The translations under genes were made by a program, and so were the position numbers. Of a stretch of DNA of 64,000 bases, positions 1 to 8,574 are shown piece after piece (positions within the stretch are counted from its first letter, which is position 1; each line of letters starts with the position of its first letter). The notes below the pieces were generated by a model. That model was given only the letters and a program-made list of their open reading frames with translations. It searched no databases and had not been told where the DNA came from. The stretch lies in assembly GCA_038327655.1 (NCBI GenBank), contig JBBQLG010000002.1, forward strand, positions 39,586 through 103,585. The letters are read 5' to 3'. The DNA is from JBBQLG01 sp038327655 (GTDB taxonomy: Bacteria > Bacteroidota > Bacteroidia > Cytophagales > Spirosomataceae).

Positions 1-439
1 GCTATTTAGTACTTACTATCCTCCTCTTTTTAACTGGTTACCCAATGGTGCTGCGGGAGGGGAGATTGTCCCCCTCCTTCGCATTCAAAATTAGTTGCCG
101 GTTCGTTCCTGATGCGTCAGGACATACCCGGATGACACGGACAGACCCCGGCCCGAATTATTACTCAGAATACCGGGCCGCCCGGTCGATAAAGCTTTCG
201 GCAATGGTGTTTTCCGCCAGCCGTGTTACTGCATCAGAAGCCGTTGATCAGGTCGTGTTTTGTGGCTGGTGCGCCGACGCAGCGGTTTGGGTAAGATTCT
301 GGTTTTCTGGATCATAGCTGGGCATTTGTTGAAGATTTATTCCACAAACTTTCTACCGTTGATACTATCAGTATACCCGATTTGTATACCTTTAAGCCCC
401 GTTGCCCGTGCCCGCACAGTTACTTTCATACGTACGCTC
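1..439. other. Non-coding region left of the first gene
   Basis: No convincing gene is seen here. Short open frames exist but have no recognisable motif. A GC-rich hairpin lies at 55-77 (GGAGGGG paired with CCCCTCC) without a T-run, so it is only a weak terminator candidate for a gene outside the window. At 373-387 there is an ATAC-N7-GTAT dyad, about 50 bases before the ATG at 440. Confidence 0.5.
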
Positions 440-922
440 ATGACAGAATCAGGAGACCGCCAGGCCGTAAAGACCAATTTTAAACGTGCCAAAGTACTGA
501 TTATCGAAGACAACGACGACCATTGGTTCCTGATCAATCGGGCCATGCAGCAGTGCCTGCCCGAAGTAACGGCCATTCGGGCTGCCACACTGGCCGAAAC
601 GCAGCCACTGTTAACGAACTGGCTTACAAACGAGTGGGAGATGCCTAAACTGATTCTGTTGGATTTATACGTGCCACAACGCGAAGATGCCTGGCAGTTT
701 CTTCAGCAGATCAGAAGTATGTCACCGCCCTGCAATCAGGTGCCTGTGGTGCTGCTCAGTCATTCCAATGCGCCAACCGACATAAACGAAGCCTATCAGC
801 GGGGCGTGTCGTCGTACCTCGTTAAGCCCATCGAATTTTTGGCCTGGCTGGACTATTTTCAGCAATTACGTACCTACTGGTGGGAAACCGTTACCCTGCC
901 GCCGATGCAGTTGTCGTTCTGA
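440..922 (+). CDS. Single-domain response regulator (CheY-like receiver)
   Basis: A 160-residue protein that is essentially one receiver domain. The acidic pair is in VLIIEDNDD (around residues 20-28), the likely phosphoacceptor Asp is in LILLDLYVP, the conserved Ser/Thr switch is in VVLLSHSN and the conserved Lys is in SYLVKPIEF. No output domain follows, so it should act by protein-protein contact, as the Rcp/CheY type does. The frame is open further upstream, but ATG 440 gives a start about 20 residues before the first strand. It is convergent with another receiver-like protein at 955-1416. No histidine kinase is adjacent, so its partner is unknown. Confidence 0.85.
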   Translation: MTESGDRQAVKTNFKRAKVLIIEDNDDHWFLINRAMQQCLPEVTAIRAATLAETQPLLTNWLTNEWEMPKLILLDLYVPQREDAWQFLQQIRSMSPPCNQVPVVLLSHSNAPTDINEAYQRGVSSYLVKPIEFLAWLDYFQQLRTYWWETVTLPPMQLSF

Positions 923-954
923 CAAAATCACCCGTCGATCATGAACGTATACAC

Positions 955-1416
955 TTAGCCGTGTTGGCCGGTGAGATCGCTGTTAGCCAGTGCTGACAGC
1001 ACGGCTGTTTGCCGCCAGAACTGACCAGTGCGTTCGATTGCCTCGCTGAAGGCAGCGCGGTCGTCCGGCAAACCGATTACCGAGTTGGCCCGGCGCTGAT
1101 ACCCGTTTACTACACTGCCCGTAGCCGATACCAGCAACACGACAGGAATGTGGCGCAACTGCGGGTGCTCCTTCAGCCGTTCCAGCGTACGCAGCCATTC
1201 CGGTGTGGCCGTACGGGCATCCAGCACGATCAGAACGGGTAGTTGGGCCTCGGGCAACTGCTCCAGTAAGGGGTTAATGTTTTCTCCCTGCGTCAGAACG
1301 TACAATGGATGGTAGGGCCACTTTCGCTCAAAAATCTGCTGTAACAGCAACCGGCTCAGGTTATCATCCGTAACGGCTACTACTTGCAGCCATTGATGGT
1401 CAACTGGTTTAGCCAT
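955..1416 (-). CDS. Receiver-like single-domain response regulator
   Basis: A 153-residue protein with a divergent receiver fold: acidic residues in VVAVTDDN near the N-terminus, a putative phosphoacceptor Asp in VLIVLDART, and the strand-four motif IPVVLLVSA. The normal KP motif is not obvious: the equivalent stretch is NSVIGLPDDRAAF, so the conserved Lys seems to be missing and the switch may be altered. No DNA-binding or enzymatic output domain is present. It lies 10 bases downstream of the P1 peptidase on the same strand, so the two may be co-transcribed. The receiver family call is fairly safe; whether it is phosphorylated is unknown. Confidence 0.7.
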   Translation of the reverse strand: MAKPVDHQWLQVVAVTDDNLSRLLLQQIFERKWPYHPLYVLTQGENINPLLEQLPEAQLPVLIVLDARTATPEWLRTLERLKEHPQLRHIPVVLLVSATGSVVNGYQRRANSVIGLPDDRAAFSEAIERTGQFWRQTAVLSALANSDLTGQHG

Positions 1417-1426
1417 TCAGGGAGGT

Positions 1427-2554
1427 TTACTTCACCAGCCGGGCTTTCTTTAACAGCTTTATCACCTGATCGACCGGTAGCTGCTCGGCGCGGTGGCCCT
1501 GATCGCCGACAACGGTTTGGGCGGCAAACAGCGAGTTGATAATCGCTTCTTCAGTGGCTTCGATGGCGGCCATAAACAACGGCGATACGCTGTCGTTGCG
1601 CATCAGTTTCACCTGATCGAGCGAACTGGCTGATTCGTGCGGAATGCGATACGCGGTTGATACGGCAATCACGTAATCTCCGCTGCCATTGGATGCGATG
1701 CCGCCCGTCCGGGCCATACCCATAAATGCCCGTTCGGCTAAACGTTTGAGGTTGCGGGCATCCAGCGGGGCATCCGTGATCACCACCATCATGCACGACC
1801 CATCCAGTTTTTCCTTGTATGCATAGCGGTTCAGGGCTACGCCAACCGGCACCCCGGCAATTTGCAGGACCCCGCCAAAATTGGTTTGCACCAATACGCC
1901 AACCGTATAGCCGTCCAGCGAGGCCGGTAGCTGCCGCGACGCCGTACCAATGCCACCCTTAAAGCCGAAGCATACCGTTCCCGTTCCTGCCCCGACATTA
2001 CCCTCGGTCACAACCCCTGTTTTCGCCTGAGTAATGGCTTCCATTACATGTTTTCGGGTGATGTACCGTCCCCGAATGTCGTTGAGGTATCCGTCGTTGG
2101 TTTCGCCTACTACCGGGTTTACGGAGCGTACATTGCCGTTACCGGGCTGCATCAGGGTGTAATCGATTACCGCATCAGCAGCTGTAGGAACGCTCAGGGT
2201 ATTGGTCAGTACGATGGGTGTTTCGAGGGTTCCCAACTCATCTACCTGACTGATGCCGGTTAGCTTTCCGTAGCCATTGCCGACAAAAATGGCCGCCGGA
2301 CTTTTCTGCTGAAACAGGTTGCCGTCGTGGGGTAAAATAGCCGTAACACCGGTGCGGATGCTCTGACTTTCCTGAAGGGTCACCTGCCCCACCCGCACAC
2401 CCGGCACGTCGGTGATGGCGTTGAGCAGGCCGGTGGGCAACACACCAAACCGGATGCCGTAGTCGCGGGGGCGTTTGGTTGTTTGCGCCGATGTACGATA
2501 ACCGGCGAGTAATAACAGGGTAGTCAGCAGGAAGAACCGGTAACGTAGCATCAT
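1427..2554 (-). CDS. P1 family peptidase (DmpA / beta-peptidyl aminopeptidase type), secreted
   Basis: About 375 residues with an N-terminal signal sequence (MMLRYRFFLLTTLLLLAGY, then SAQ as a likely cleavage site). The body matches the DmpA/P1 aminopeptidase family, whose members cleave themselves before a catalytic Ser and then remove N-terminal residues from peptides. The diagnostic stretch GGIASNGSGDYVIAVST (about 110 residues before the C-terminus) contains the expected Gly-Ser processing site. VPGVRVG near the start and the NPVVGETNDGYLN region are also family-typical. The start at 2554 (or 2551) was chosen because it puts the signal peptide at the N-terminus; the longer open frame upstream lacks one. 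Substrate not predictable. Confidence 0.85.
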   Translation of the reverse strand: MMLRYRFFLLTTLLLLAGYRTSAQTTKRPRDYGIRFGVLPTGLLNAITDVPGVRVGQVTLQESQSIRTGVTAILPHDGNLFQQKSPAAIFVGNGYGKLTGISQVDELGTLETPIVLTNTLSVPTAADAVIDYTLMQPGNGNVRSVNPVVGETNDGYLNDIRGRYITRKHVMEAITQAKTGVVTEGNVGAGTGTVCFGFKGGIGTASRQLPASLDGYTVGVLVQTNFGGVLQIAGVPVGVALNRYAYKEKLDGSCMMVVITDAPLDARNLKRLAERAFMGMARTGGIASNGSGDYVIAVSTAYRIPHESASSLDQVKLMRNDSVSPLFMAAIEATEEAIINSLFAAQTVVGDQGHRAEQLPVDQVIKLLKKARLVK

Positions 2555-2886
2555 GGGCAGTGGATGGATAGGGGCATTTTTCTGGACGGGTAACGGCGGG
2601 GTACCTTGCTGAAGGCCGCATGCTGGTAAGGGGTCGTGTAAATCTAAAGTAATGCTATTTGTATTTATCGAATTAATAGAGAGCATCTTATAATTTATTG
2701 TGAACAAGATTGGTTACTATAGGGAACCGTTCTTCTATTATTGTTACTTTTTGTAGTCATCCGGAAGACCAACTTACCAAAAAACGAAGAAATCAAGCAG
2801 TTCATCGAAATCCATTCCTATTTCTTGGAGCCAATGAGCACCTTTGGTACATAGAATTTAAACGCACCGCGAAAAAGGTTAAAGTT
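2555..2886. other. Divergent intergenic region, P1 peptidase / sigma factor
   Basis: 332 bases between two divergent starts. Both reading frames run open into it, but coding-like protein begins only at 2554 (minus) and 2887 (plus). AT-rich in its middle part. I could not find a full TTG-N19-TAnnTTTG promoter on either strand; TTACTTTTTG at 2744-2753 is only a near miss. Confidence 0.4.
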
Positions 2887-3483
2887 ATGGAAATCGGACT
2901 TGTTGCTTCTCACACCAAACCCGCCAAACGGCCCCAGCACAACCAGTTCAACGACGAGGAACTGATCGGTCAATATCTGTACACCAATCAGAACGCCTAC
3001 TTCGAAACGCTCTATAACCGATACGTCAGCAAGGTGTATCGCCGGTGTTTATCGCTTACCAAAGATGCTGCCAAAGCCGAAGACTTTACGCAGGATATTT
3101 TCATGCGGGTGTACGGTCACATCGGTAAATTCAAGGGGAACTCGTCGTTCTCGACCTGGCTGTATTCTATTTCCTATAACTATTGCATGGACCAGTTGCG
3201 CCGGGCCAAGAACAAGACGACCACCTCGCTCGATACCGATCAGGAATATCATTTCACCGACTCCGCCGACTACGAAAACGTTGAAGCTCAACTGGACCAA
3301 TTGGCCAGAGCACTTGGTACACTCTCGCCCGAAGAAGGCCGGATGTTGCGGCTCAAGTACGAAGACGGCATGGACATCAAAGAAATTGCTAGCCAGATGA
3401 ATCTGAAGGACAGTGCCGTGAAGATGCGCCTGAAACGCAGCCGCGATAAGGTTCGGCGGGTGTACAACGAGCAACTTAATTGA
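2887..3483 (+). CDS. ECF-type RNA polymerase sigma factor (sigma-70 family)
   Basis: 198 residues. Region 2 is clear: YFETLYNRYVSKVYRRCLSL, the DFTQDIFMRVY core-binding helix and the promoter-melting segment FSTWLYSISYNYCMDQLRR. Region 4 follows after a short acidic linker: LSPEEGRMLRLKYEDGMD, then the helix-turn-helix IKEIASQMNLKDSAVKMRLKRSR. The ATG at 2887 sits about 35 residues before region 2; the frame is open upstream but that extension has no sigma-like sequence. No anti-sigma factor or FecR-like gene is adjacent, so the controlling partner and regulon cannot be named. Confidence 0.9.
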   Translation: MEIGLVASHTKPAKRPQHNQFNDEELIGQYLYTNQNAYFETLYNRYVSKVYRRCLSLTKDAAKAEDFTQDIFMRVYGHIGKFKGNSSFSTWLYSISYNYCMDQLRRAKNKTTTSLDTDQEYHFTDSADYENVEAQLDQLARALGTLSPEEGRMLRLKYEDGMDIKEIASQMNLKDSAVKMRLKRSRDKVRRVYNEQLN

Positions 3484-3512
3484 CCGGCGGACGTACTCGC
3501 TTTCTCCTGAAA

Positions 3513-3561
3513 CGTCGGCCATTATGTGGCACAAACCCGCCAGTCGTCGGCCATAATCTGG
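3513..3561. repeat. Pair of imperfect 17-base direct repeats
   Basis: CGTCGGCCATTATGTGG at 3513-3529 recurs as CGTCGGCCATAATCTGG at 3545-3561 (15 of 17 identical, 32-base offset). It lies in the short gap between two convergent genes. No function is assigned. Confidence 0.5.
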
Positions 3562-3589
3562 TTTGCTCACCAAAAAATCACTGCTACCG

Positions 3590-4504
3590 CTATCGGACCC
3601 GGCGCCGGTAAAAGTAAATAAACTGTTGCGGGGAGTACTTATTTCGTTCGGTAGACGTGTAATATCCCGAACCATTCAATGCCCAGGCTACGGCCTCGCC
3701 CTGCGGCTCAAAAGCCAGCGGCAGGTTTCGTGGTTTCCGTTTCAGGGCGTCGCCCACTGACTCGCCCGGTCGCCGTTGGTAATAACACAACTGCTCGTAG
3801 CTGCGGATCAGAATCTCCAGTCCATCCGGCGATATACTCGCCGACGTAACATTGCTGATCGGCAGCGTAATCACCGGCTGCACCCGCGTGGGTTGCGCCA
3901 GCGACTGTGGGTAGGCGGCCCGGTACACCCGGCATTCACTTTCCTTCGTCAGTACGTAAATATCCTTCGTAACCGGATCGAACAGGATGGCTTCGGCGTT
4001 TTTCGGCCCGTCGGGCATCGTCAGTACCAGGGTTTCTACGCTGCCAATGGTCTCGTAGACGGGTAGTTTTTTGTTGGTCAGCGTCGGCTCTGAAAATCGG
4101 TATACCCGCTTCTCGGAGTTAAAAGACATGTTATCCCCCACATCGGCTAAGTACACGTAGGATCTGTCGGCAACAGGCCCCGGCCCAACGGCAATGTCTT
4201 CCCAGTCGTTATTGGTTAGCGTGGGCAGGGTAAACTGACCGGCAATGGTACCCTGCGGACTGATGAGTTGAATCTGATTGGGGTTGCCGGAATCTTCCTC
4301 GGCCCAAAGGTATCCCGGATTTTGGCGGCTGGCGGCTAAGCCCGAAACTTCGGCCAGCAACGGACTTTTCAACACGCCAGCGGGCGTTGGCAGGGCAAAA
4401 TGTACCGTGTCGAACAGTTGGGCATCGGGCGGATTATTGTACTTTCGGTGGCAACTGCCGCCCCAGAAAGACAGGCCGACCAGGAACACAAAAAACCATT
4501 TCAT
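3590..4504 (-). CDS. Putative lipoprotein with beta-propeller-like repeats
   Basis: 304 residues. The N-terminus MKWFFVFLVGLSFWGGSC has a lipobox (GGSC), so the mature protein should be lipid-anchored at Cys18. The body has repeated strands and phrases such as EVSGLAASRQNPGYLWAEEDSG, WEDIAVGPG, YLADVGDN and AEAILFDPVTKDIYVLTKE, which resemble NHL/SdiA-regulated or phytase-like six-bladed propellers. No catalytic residues can be assigned. The ATG at 4504 was chosen over an upstream in-frame TTG because it gives a standard signal peptide. It is convergent with the sigma factor and divergent from the T9SS protein at 4738. The propeller assignment is an inference. Confidence 0.65.
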   Translation of the reverse strand: MKWFFVFLVGLSFWGGSCHRKYNNPPDAQLFDTVHFALPTPAGVLKSPLLAEVSGLAASRQNPGYLWAEEDSGNPNQIQLISPQGTIAGQFTLPTLTNNDWEDIAVGPGPVADRSYVYLADVGDNMSFNSEKRVYRFSEPTLTNKKLPVYETIGSVETLVLTMPDGPKNAEAILFDPVTKDIYVLTKESECRVYRAAYPQSLAQPTRVQPVITLPISNVTSASISPDGLEILIRSYEQLCYYQRRPGESVGDALKRKPRNLPLAFEPQGEAVAWALNGSGYYTSTERNKYSPQQFIYFYRRRVR

Positions 4505-4686
4505 ACCCAAAGGTAGGCAAAGCGGCCTGGAAAGTATACCCCACCCGCAGCGTGACTAATTCTGGTCGTGAAAGTTAACAGGCATCCTCACCGCAAATAG
4601 ATTATCTTTCCTGAGCAATTCTGTGGATTTTATATGCTTGCTCCCGCCGGCGACCGGTTAATCGTTTGGTTGGGTACTATTCGTCG

Positions 4687-4716
4687 TTGTGCGTACTGTA
4701 TACGCCTTTATCTTTG
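4687..4716 (+). promoter_or_regulatory. Bacteroidetes-type promoter for the T9SS-sorted protein
   Basis: TTG at 4687-4689, a 19-base spacer, and TATCTTTG at 4709-4716, an exact match to the TAnnTTTG -7 element. Transcription would begin near 4722, giving a leader of about 16 bases before the ATG at 4738. Confidence 0.65.
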
Positions 4717-4737
4717 CCGGGACTGATACGTACAACC

Positions 4738-6066
4738 ATGACACATGCTTACAGGCGAAGCGCAAAACTGCCGGGCAGGCTGCTGTTGCTACTGATCGGG
4801 CTAACCGGTGGCGGGCAGGTCGCACCCGGATTTTCGCAGGCCTGTACGGGTGTTCTGGGCGGTGCCGTTATCAATCAGACCTTCGGCAGTAATGGATCAT
4901 ACCGGCTCAAACCCGGCCAGACGACGTACCAGAATGTGGAGCAGTGCCCGCAGGACGGTGAGTACCTGATTGCCCGCAGTACGGACTGTTACGGCGGCAC
5001 CTGGCACAGCGTACCCGAAGACCATACACCCGGCGATGCAGACGGCAATATGCTGATCGTCAATGCAGCGCAGGGGGCCGGGGAGTTTTATAAAGAACCG
5101 ATTGCAGGCCTCTGCTACGGTACTACCTACGAATTATCCATCTGGGTTATTAACCTGATGAATAACCTGCCTACCAACGGTTGCTACCTGAAATCGCCCG
5201 TTCCGCTCGACCCCGACGTGACCCTGCGGATCGAAACGCCTGATGGCCGGGTGCTGCAAACCATCAACACGGATCGGGTTCCCCGAACCAGTATGCCTGT
5301 CTGGCTTCGGTACGCTACGGTATTTACCCTGCCGCCCGGTCAAAACTCGGTGGTTGTAAAAGTGGTCAATAATGGCCCCGGCGGCTGTGGGAACGACCTG
5401 GCCCTCGACGATATTCAGCTTCGTCCCTGCCGTCCTGCGTTGCGGATTAATTTTCAGGATGCGACCGCTACCACACTTGCCCTTTGCGAAGGGGGGACCG
5501 CTCTGATGCAGCTGGCCTCGGGCACCAACTACGCTACCCCGGCTTATCAGTGGCAGGCAAGCACCGACAGTGTATCGTGGCAACCCATTCCTAATGGTAC
5601 CGACCCCCTGTACACGGCGCAGGCACCCGCCGGAGGAAAGCTATACTACCGGTTGCTGGGCGCACCCGTTTCCAGTGGCTCGGCTCCCTGGGATACCGCC
5701 TGTAGTACGGTATCCAACGCGCTGACAATAACTACCCTGACCGGCCGCGCCTGCGGGTATCCGCCCCTTTACGTGCCTGATTCGTTTACGCCCAACGCCG
5801 ACGGAGTCAACGACACCTTCCGGGCCTATTACGACGATTCGGGTACTTACGGAAATGTAGGGATGGATCAGTACGAAATGACGGTTTATAACCGGTGGGG
5901 CAGCGTTGTCTTCGTTAGCCGCGAAATCAACGCGTCCTGGGATGGCACGTATATTGCCCAGCCCTGCTCCGAAGGGGCCTATACCTGGGTCGTCCGGTAT
6001 CAGTTTGCCCGTACGAACCCGGTACGGCGATTTCGCAGAGAAGGCCGGGTTTTACTGTTACGATAA
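4738..6066 (+). CDS. Secreted protein with T9SS type B (gliding-motility-type) C-terminal domain
   Basis: 442 residues: a signal peptide (hydrophobic LLLLLIGLTGGG after a basic start), a large beta-rich lectin/jelly-roll-like region with Cys pairs, an Ig-like stretch around residues 240-340 (YQWQASTDSVSWQPI), and a C-terminal CHU_C domain beginning VPDSFTPNADGVNDTFRAY with YNRWGSVVF and the final EGAYTWVVRYQF. This domain directs export by the type IX system and, for type B, cell-surface or gel association. It is the first gene before the polysaccharide polymerase and may be a surface protein that interacts with the glycan. The ATG at 4738 fits both the signal peptide and the promoter 20 bases upstream. 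Confidence 0.85.
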   Translation: MTHAYRRSAKLPGRLLLLLIGLTGGGQVAPGFSQACTGVLGGAVINQTFGSNGSYRLKPGQTTYQNVEQCPQDGEYLIARSTDCYGGTWHSVPEDHTPGDADGNMLIVNAAQGAGEFYKEPIAGLCYGTTYELSIWVINLMNNLPTNGCYLKSPVPLDPDVTLRIETPDGRVLQTINTDRVPRTSMPVWLRYATVFTLPPGQNSVVVKVVNNGPGGCGNDLALDDIQLRPCRPALRINFQDATATTLALCEGGTALMQLASGTNYATPAYQWQASTDSVSWQPIPNGTDPLYTAQAPAGGKLYYRLLGAPVSSGSAPWDTACSTVSNALTITTLTGRACGYPPLYVPDSFTPNADGVNDTFRAYYDDSGTYGNVGMDQYEMTVYNRWGSVVFVSREINASWDGTYIAQPCSEGAYTWVVRYQFARTNPVRRFRREGRVLLLR

Positions 6067-6100
6067 TCAATACGTTCAGCGAATCTTTACAATCGACGGC

Positions 6101-6108
6101 TATTTTTG
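6101..6108 (+). promoter_or_regulatory. Possible -7 element before the polymerase gene
   Basis: TATTTTTG matches TAnnTTTG exactly, 9 bases before ATG 6118, but no TTG is found at the expected -33 distance. It would produce an almost leaderless mRNA. The gene may simply be co-transcribed with the gene 51 bases upstream. Confidence 0.25.
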
Positions 6109-6117
6109 GAGACCAAT

Positions 6118-7605
6118 ATGTTTAATCAAGCCATCGGCTTTACCGATTATTTCGAACGGCGTTACTGGCTCTTCGGTACCATAGCCCTGCTCACGGCGGT
6201 GGTGGCGGGCTATCTGGTTGGCGTCTGGGGCATTGCCGGTGCGGTTCTGGTTGTTCTGGTGCCGCTGCTGATCACTATTTTACTGGCCGTGATGGTCAGT
6301 CCTAAGTTTGGCCTGTTCCTGTACGTGCAACTGAGTTATCTGATCCCTATTGTCACACACTTTACGACCGTTGAACTCCCCATTCCAATCGGTACCGTGA
6401 TCGAGGCCATTCAGGTAATGATCCTGCTCGGGGTTTTTCTGAACGGACGGCAGATGGAATGGCACCGGCTCAAAAACCCCGCTTTTTGTCTGGTGCTTAT
6501 CTGGGTGGCGTTTACGTGCCTCGAGTATTTCAATCCCGAAACGCCGGACCGGGCCTCGTGGCTGCTTCGGTTCCGTACCCTGTCGTTTCAGTGGCTGTGC
6601 GCGGGTATCATCGTATCGGTCATCCCCATTACCCGGCGCGACATCAAGGTATTGCTGGTCAGTTGGTTTATCTGGTCGCTGGCGGCTGCTGCCTGGGGGT
6701 TTAAGCAGCAGTATATCGGCCTGACAGAAAGTGAAATGACCTGGCTCATTAATTTTGGGGCAAAAACGCACCTTCTGTTTGGTCAACTGCGGAGTTTCTC
6801 TTTTTACTCGGATGCTGCTCAATTTGGCGTCGAGATGGCCGGTGTTACGCTGGTGTGCCTGATTCTGTGTATCGAATCTACCCGCTGGTACAACCGACTG
6901 ATTTTTCTGGCCCTGACGGGGATTTTCTTCTGGGGATTTGCCGTTACCGGTACTCGCTCCGCCCTGTTTGTTTTGTTCGGCGGATTTCCATTCTACCTGC
7001 TGCTCAAACGGGACCTGACCCGAATCCTGGTTGGCGGTTGTCTGGGCGGATTGCTGCTGGCTTTCCTGTTGTTCACCAATATCGGCAACGGGAACTACCA
7101 GATCTACCGCATTCGTACGGCCCTGCACCCGACTAAAGACCCGTCATTTATGCTGCGGCTGGAAAATCAAAAACTGTTGAAGGCCTATCTGGAGCCGTTG
7201 CCGTTCGGGGTGGGGCTGGGCACGTCGTCTATTTCCGGGGCTACCTATAACCCCAACCACTGGGCGGCTATTGTACAGCCCGACTCGGCCTACGTGATCG
7301 TCTGGATCGAAACGGGAATTGTGGGTGTAGCCCTTTACGTCAGTATATTGCTGGCTCTTGTTGGCCTGGGCGTGTACAATGTCTGGCAGGTGAAAGACAA
7401 ACGGCTCCAGGTGCTGTTGATTGCCCTGCTGTCTCAATTTGTGGGGGTTATTCTAATGGCTTATTCCAACACCATTATGGGGCAGTTTCCGACCAGTACG
7501 ATGATGTTTATTAGCATATTCCTCTTTACGACGGCTAATCGGTGGGCCGTACCCGCTGAATCGCCGTCGAAAGCTGTTAAAACGAACGCTGCATTCGGCG
7601 GCTGA
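6118..7605 (+). CDS. O-antigen ligase / Wzy-like polysaccharide polymerase
   Basis: 495 residues with about ten to twelve hydrophobic membrane segments and a large periplasmic loop between residues about 330 and 400 (containing RLENQKLLKAYLEPLPFGVG and NPNHWAAIVQPDSAYVIVW). This layout is typical of the WaaL/Wzy superfamily, which joins lipid-linked glycan units in the outer face of the inner membrane. The ATG at 6118 is preceded by TTGGAGACCAAT; an in-frame TTG 12 bases upstream is less likely. With the Wzx flippase at 18621 and the Wzz-like co-polymerase at 16346 it completes a Wzx/Wzy-type pathway. Whether it polymerises or ligates cannot be told from sequence. Confidence 0.75.
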   Translation: MFNQAIGFTDYFERRYWLFGTIALLTAVVAGYLVGVWGIAGAVLVVLVPLLITILLAVMVSPKFGLFLYVQLSYLIPIVTHFTTVELPIPIGTVIEAIQVMILLGVFLNGRQMEWHRLKNPAFCLVLIWVAFTCLEYFNPETPDRASWLLRFRTLSFQWLCAGIIVSVIPITRRDIKVLLVSWFIWSLAAAAWGFKQQYIGLTESEMTWLINFGAKTHLLFGQLRSFSFYSDAAQFGVEMAGVTLVCLILCIESTRWYNRLIFLALTGIFFWGFAVTGTRSALFVLFGGFPFYLLLKRDLTRILVGGCLGGLLLAFLLFTNIGNGNYQIYRIRTALHPTKDPSFMLRLENQKLLKAYLEPLPFGVGLGTSSISGATYNPNHWAAIVQPDSAYVIVWIETGIVGVALYVSILLALVGLGVYNVWQVKDKRLQVLLIALLSQFVGVILMAYSNTIMGQFPTSTMMFISIFLFTTANRWAVPAESPSKAVKTNAAFGG

Positions 7606-7641
7606 TTACCGGTTAGGTCAAACCATCTGATTCTGGAATGT

Positions 7642-8523
7642 ATGCGGGTTGCCCATTTAATCTTAGCCCATACCGATCCTGCTCAGACCGGCCGACTGAT
7701 CGGAGCCATGCAGCATGAAGCTTTCGATTTTTATATTCATCTGGATCAAAAGGCCGATATCGCAGGGTTTCGGTTCCTCACCGGACTGGGCCGGGTTCGT
7801 TTTATCAGGAATAGAGTCAACATAACCTGGGGCGGGTACAGCATCGTCAGGGCCATTCTCCGTTCGATGGACGAGATCCTGAACAGTGGGGTCACTTACC
7901 GCTTCATCAACCTGATGAGTGCTCAGGATTATCCCATTAAGTCGGCGCAACACCTGTATGCTTATCTGAGAGCACACGAAGGGTGCAGTTTTCTTTCCAG
8001 CTCGCTGCCCGACGGAGCGGTTTGGTGGAAAGAAACTACGGGGCGGATAACCGACTATCACTTCAACGATTATGCGTTCAGAGGACGCTTCCTGATACAG
8101 TGGGGATTAAACTGGATAATGCCCGCCCGGACGTTTCCGCTGCCTGTACCCTTATATGGCAGCAACGTGGCCATGTGGTGGACGATGGATGTGGCCTGCG
8201 CGCAGTATGTGGTTGATTTTATGAAAGCCAATCCCCAATTAGATCGCTTTTTAAAACTTACCTGGGCTGCCGATGAGTTCCTGATTCCCACCCTGCTGAT
8301 GAACTCGCCTTTCCGTGAACAACTGGTGAACGATAATCTCCGGTATATCGACTGGTCTGAAGGCAATGCCCGACCCAAAACGCTGCGGCTATCCGATTTA
8401 AATTCGCTGCTGCAATCAGATAAACTGATTGCCCGGAAATTCGATGCGGCCATAGACGCCCGGGTGCTGGATGAGATTGATGCTCATATTCGCGGGTCGG
8501 TTGCTGATAACCCAGTTGAATAG
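7642..8523 (+). CDS. Core-2/I-branching beta-1,6-N-acetylglucosaminyltransferase-like protein (GT14)
   Basis: 293 residues. It begins with the family-typical VAHLILAHTDPAQTGRLIGAM, continues with FDFYIHLDQKAD and WGGYSIVRAILRSM, and has INLMSAQDYPIKSAQHLYAYL, GSNVAMWWTMDVACAQYVVDF and the acidic AADEFLIPTLLMNS segment. Together these are diagnostic of bacterial GT14 Branch proteins, which add GlcNAc (or a related sugar) from a nucleotide donor in the cytosol. It is 36 bases downstream of the polymerase, so probably in the same operon. The exact donor and linkage in this polysaccharide are unknown. Confidence 0.85.
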   Translation: MRVAHLILAHTDPAQTGRLIGAMQHEAFDFYIHLDQKADIAGFRFLTGLGRVRFIRNRVNITWGGYSIVRAILRSMDEILNSGVTYRFINLMSAQDYPIKSAQHLYAYLRAHEGCSFLSSSLPDGAVWWKETTGRITDYHFNDYAFRGRFLIQWGLNWIMPARTFPLPVPLYGSNVAMWWTMDVACAQYVVDFMKANPQLDRFLKLTWAADEFLIPTLLMNSPFREQLVNDNLRYIDWSEGNARPKTLRLSDLNSLLQSDKLIARKFDAAIDARVLDEIDAHIRGSVADNPVE

Positions 8524-8574
8524 TGCCGGATCGCAAAAAACAAGTCTTACCGGCAATGGTTTGTCGGCAACGGG

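Noticed and set aside
55..77. GC-rich hairpin as a terminator
   Set aside because: No T-run follows the stem, and the upstream gene is outside the window, so termination cannot be supported.
45..317. Possible 90-residue gene near the left edge
   Set aside because: No family resemblance, poor composition and no promoter. The segment is better read as non-coding.
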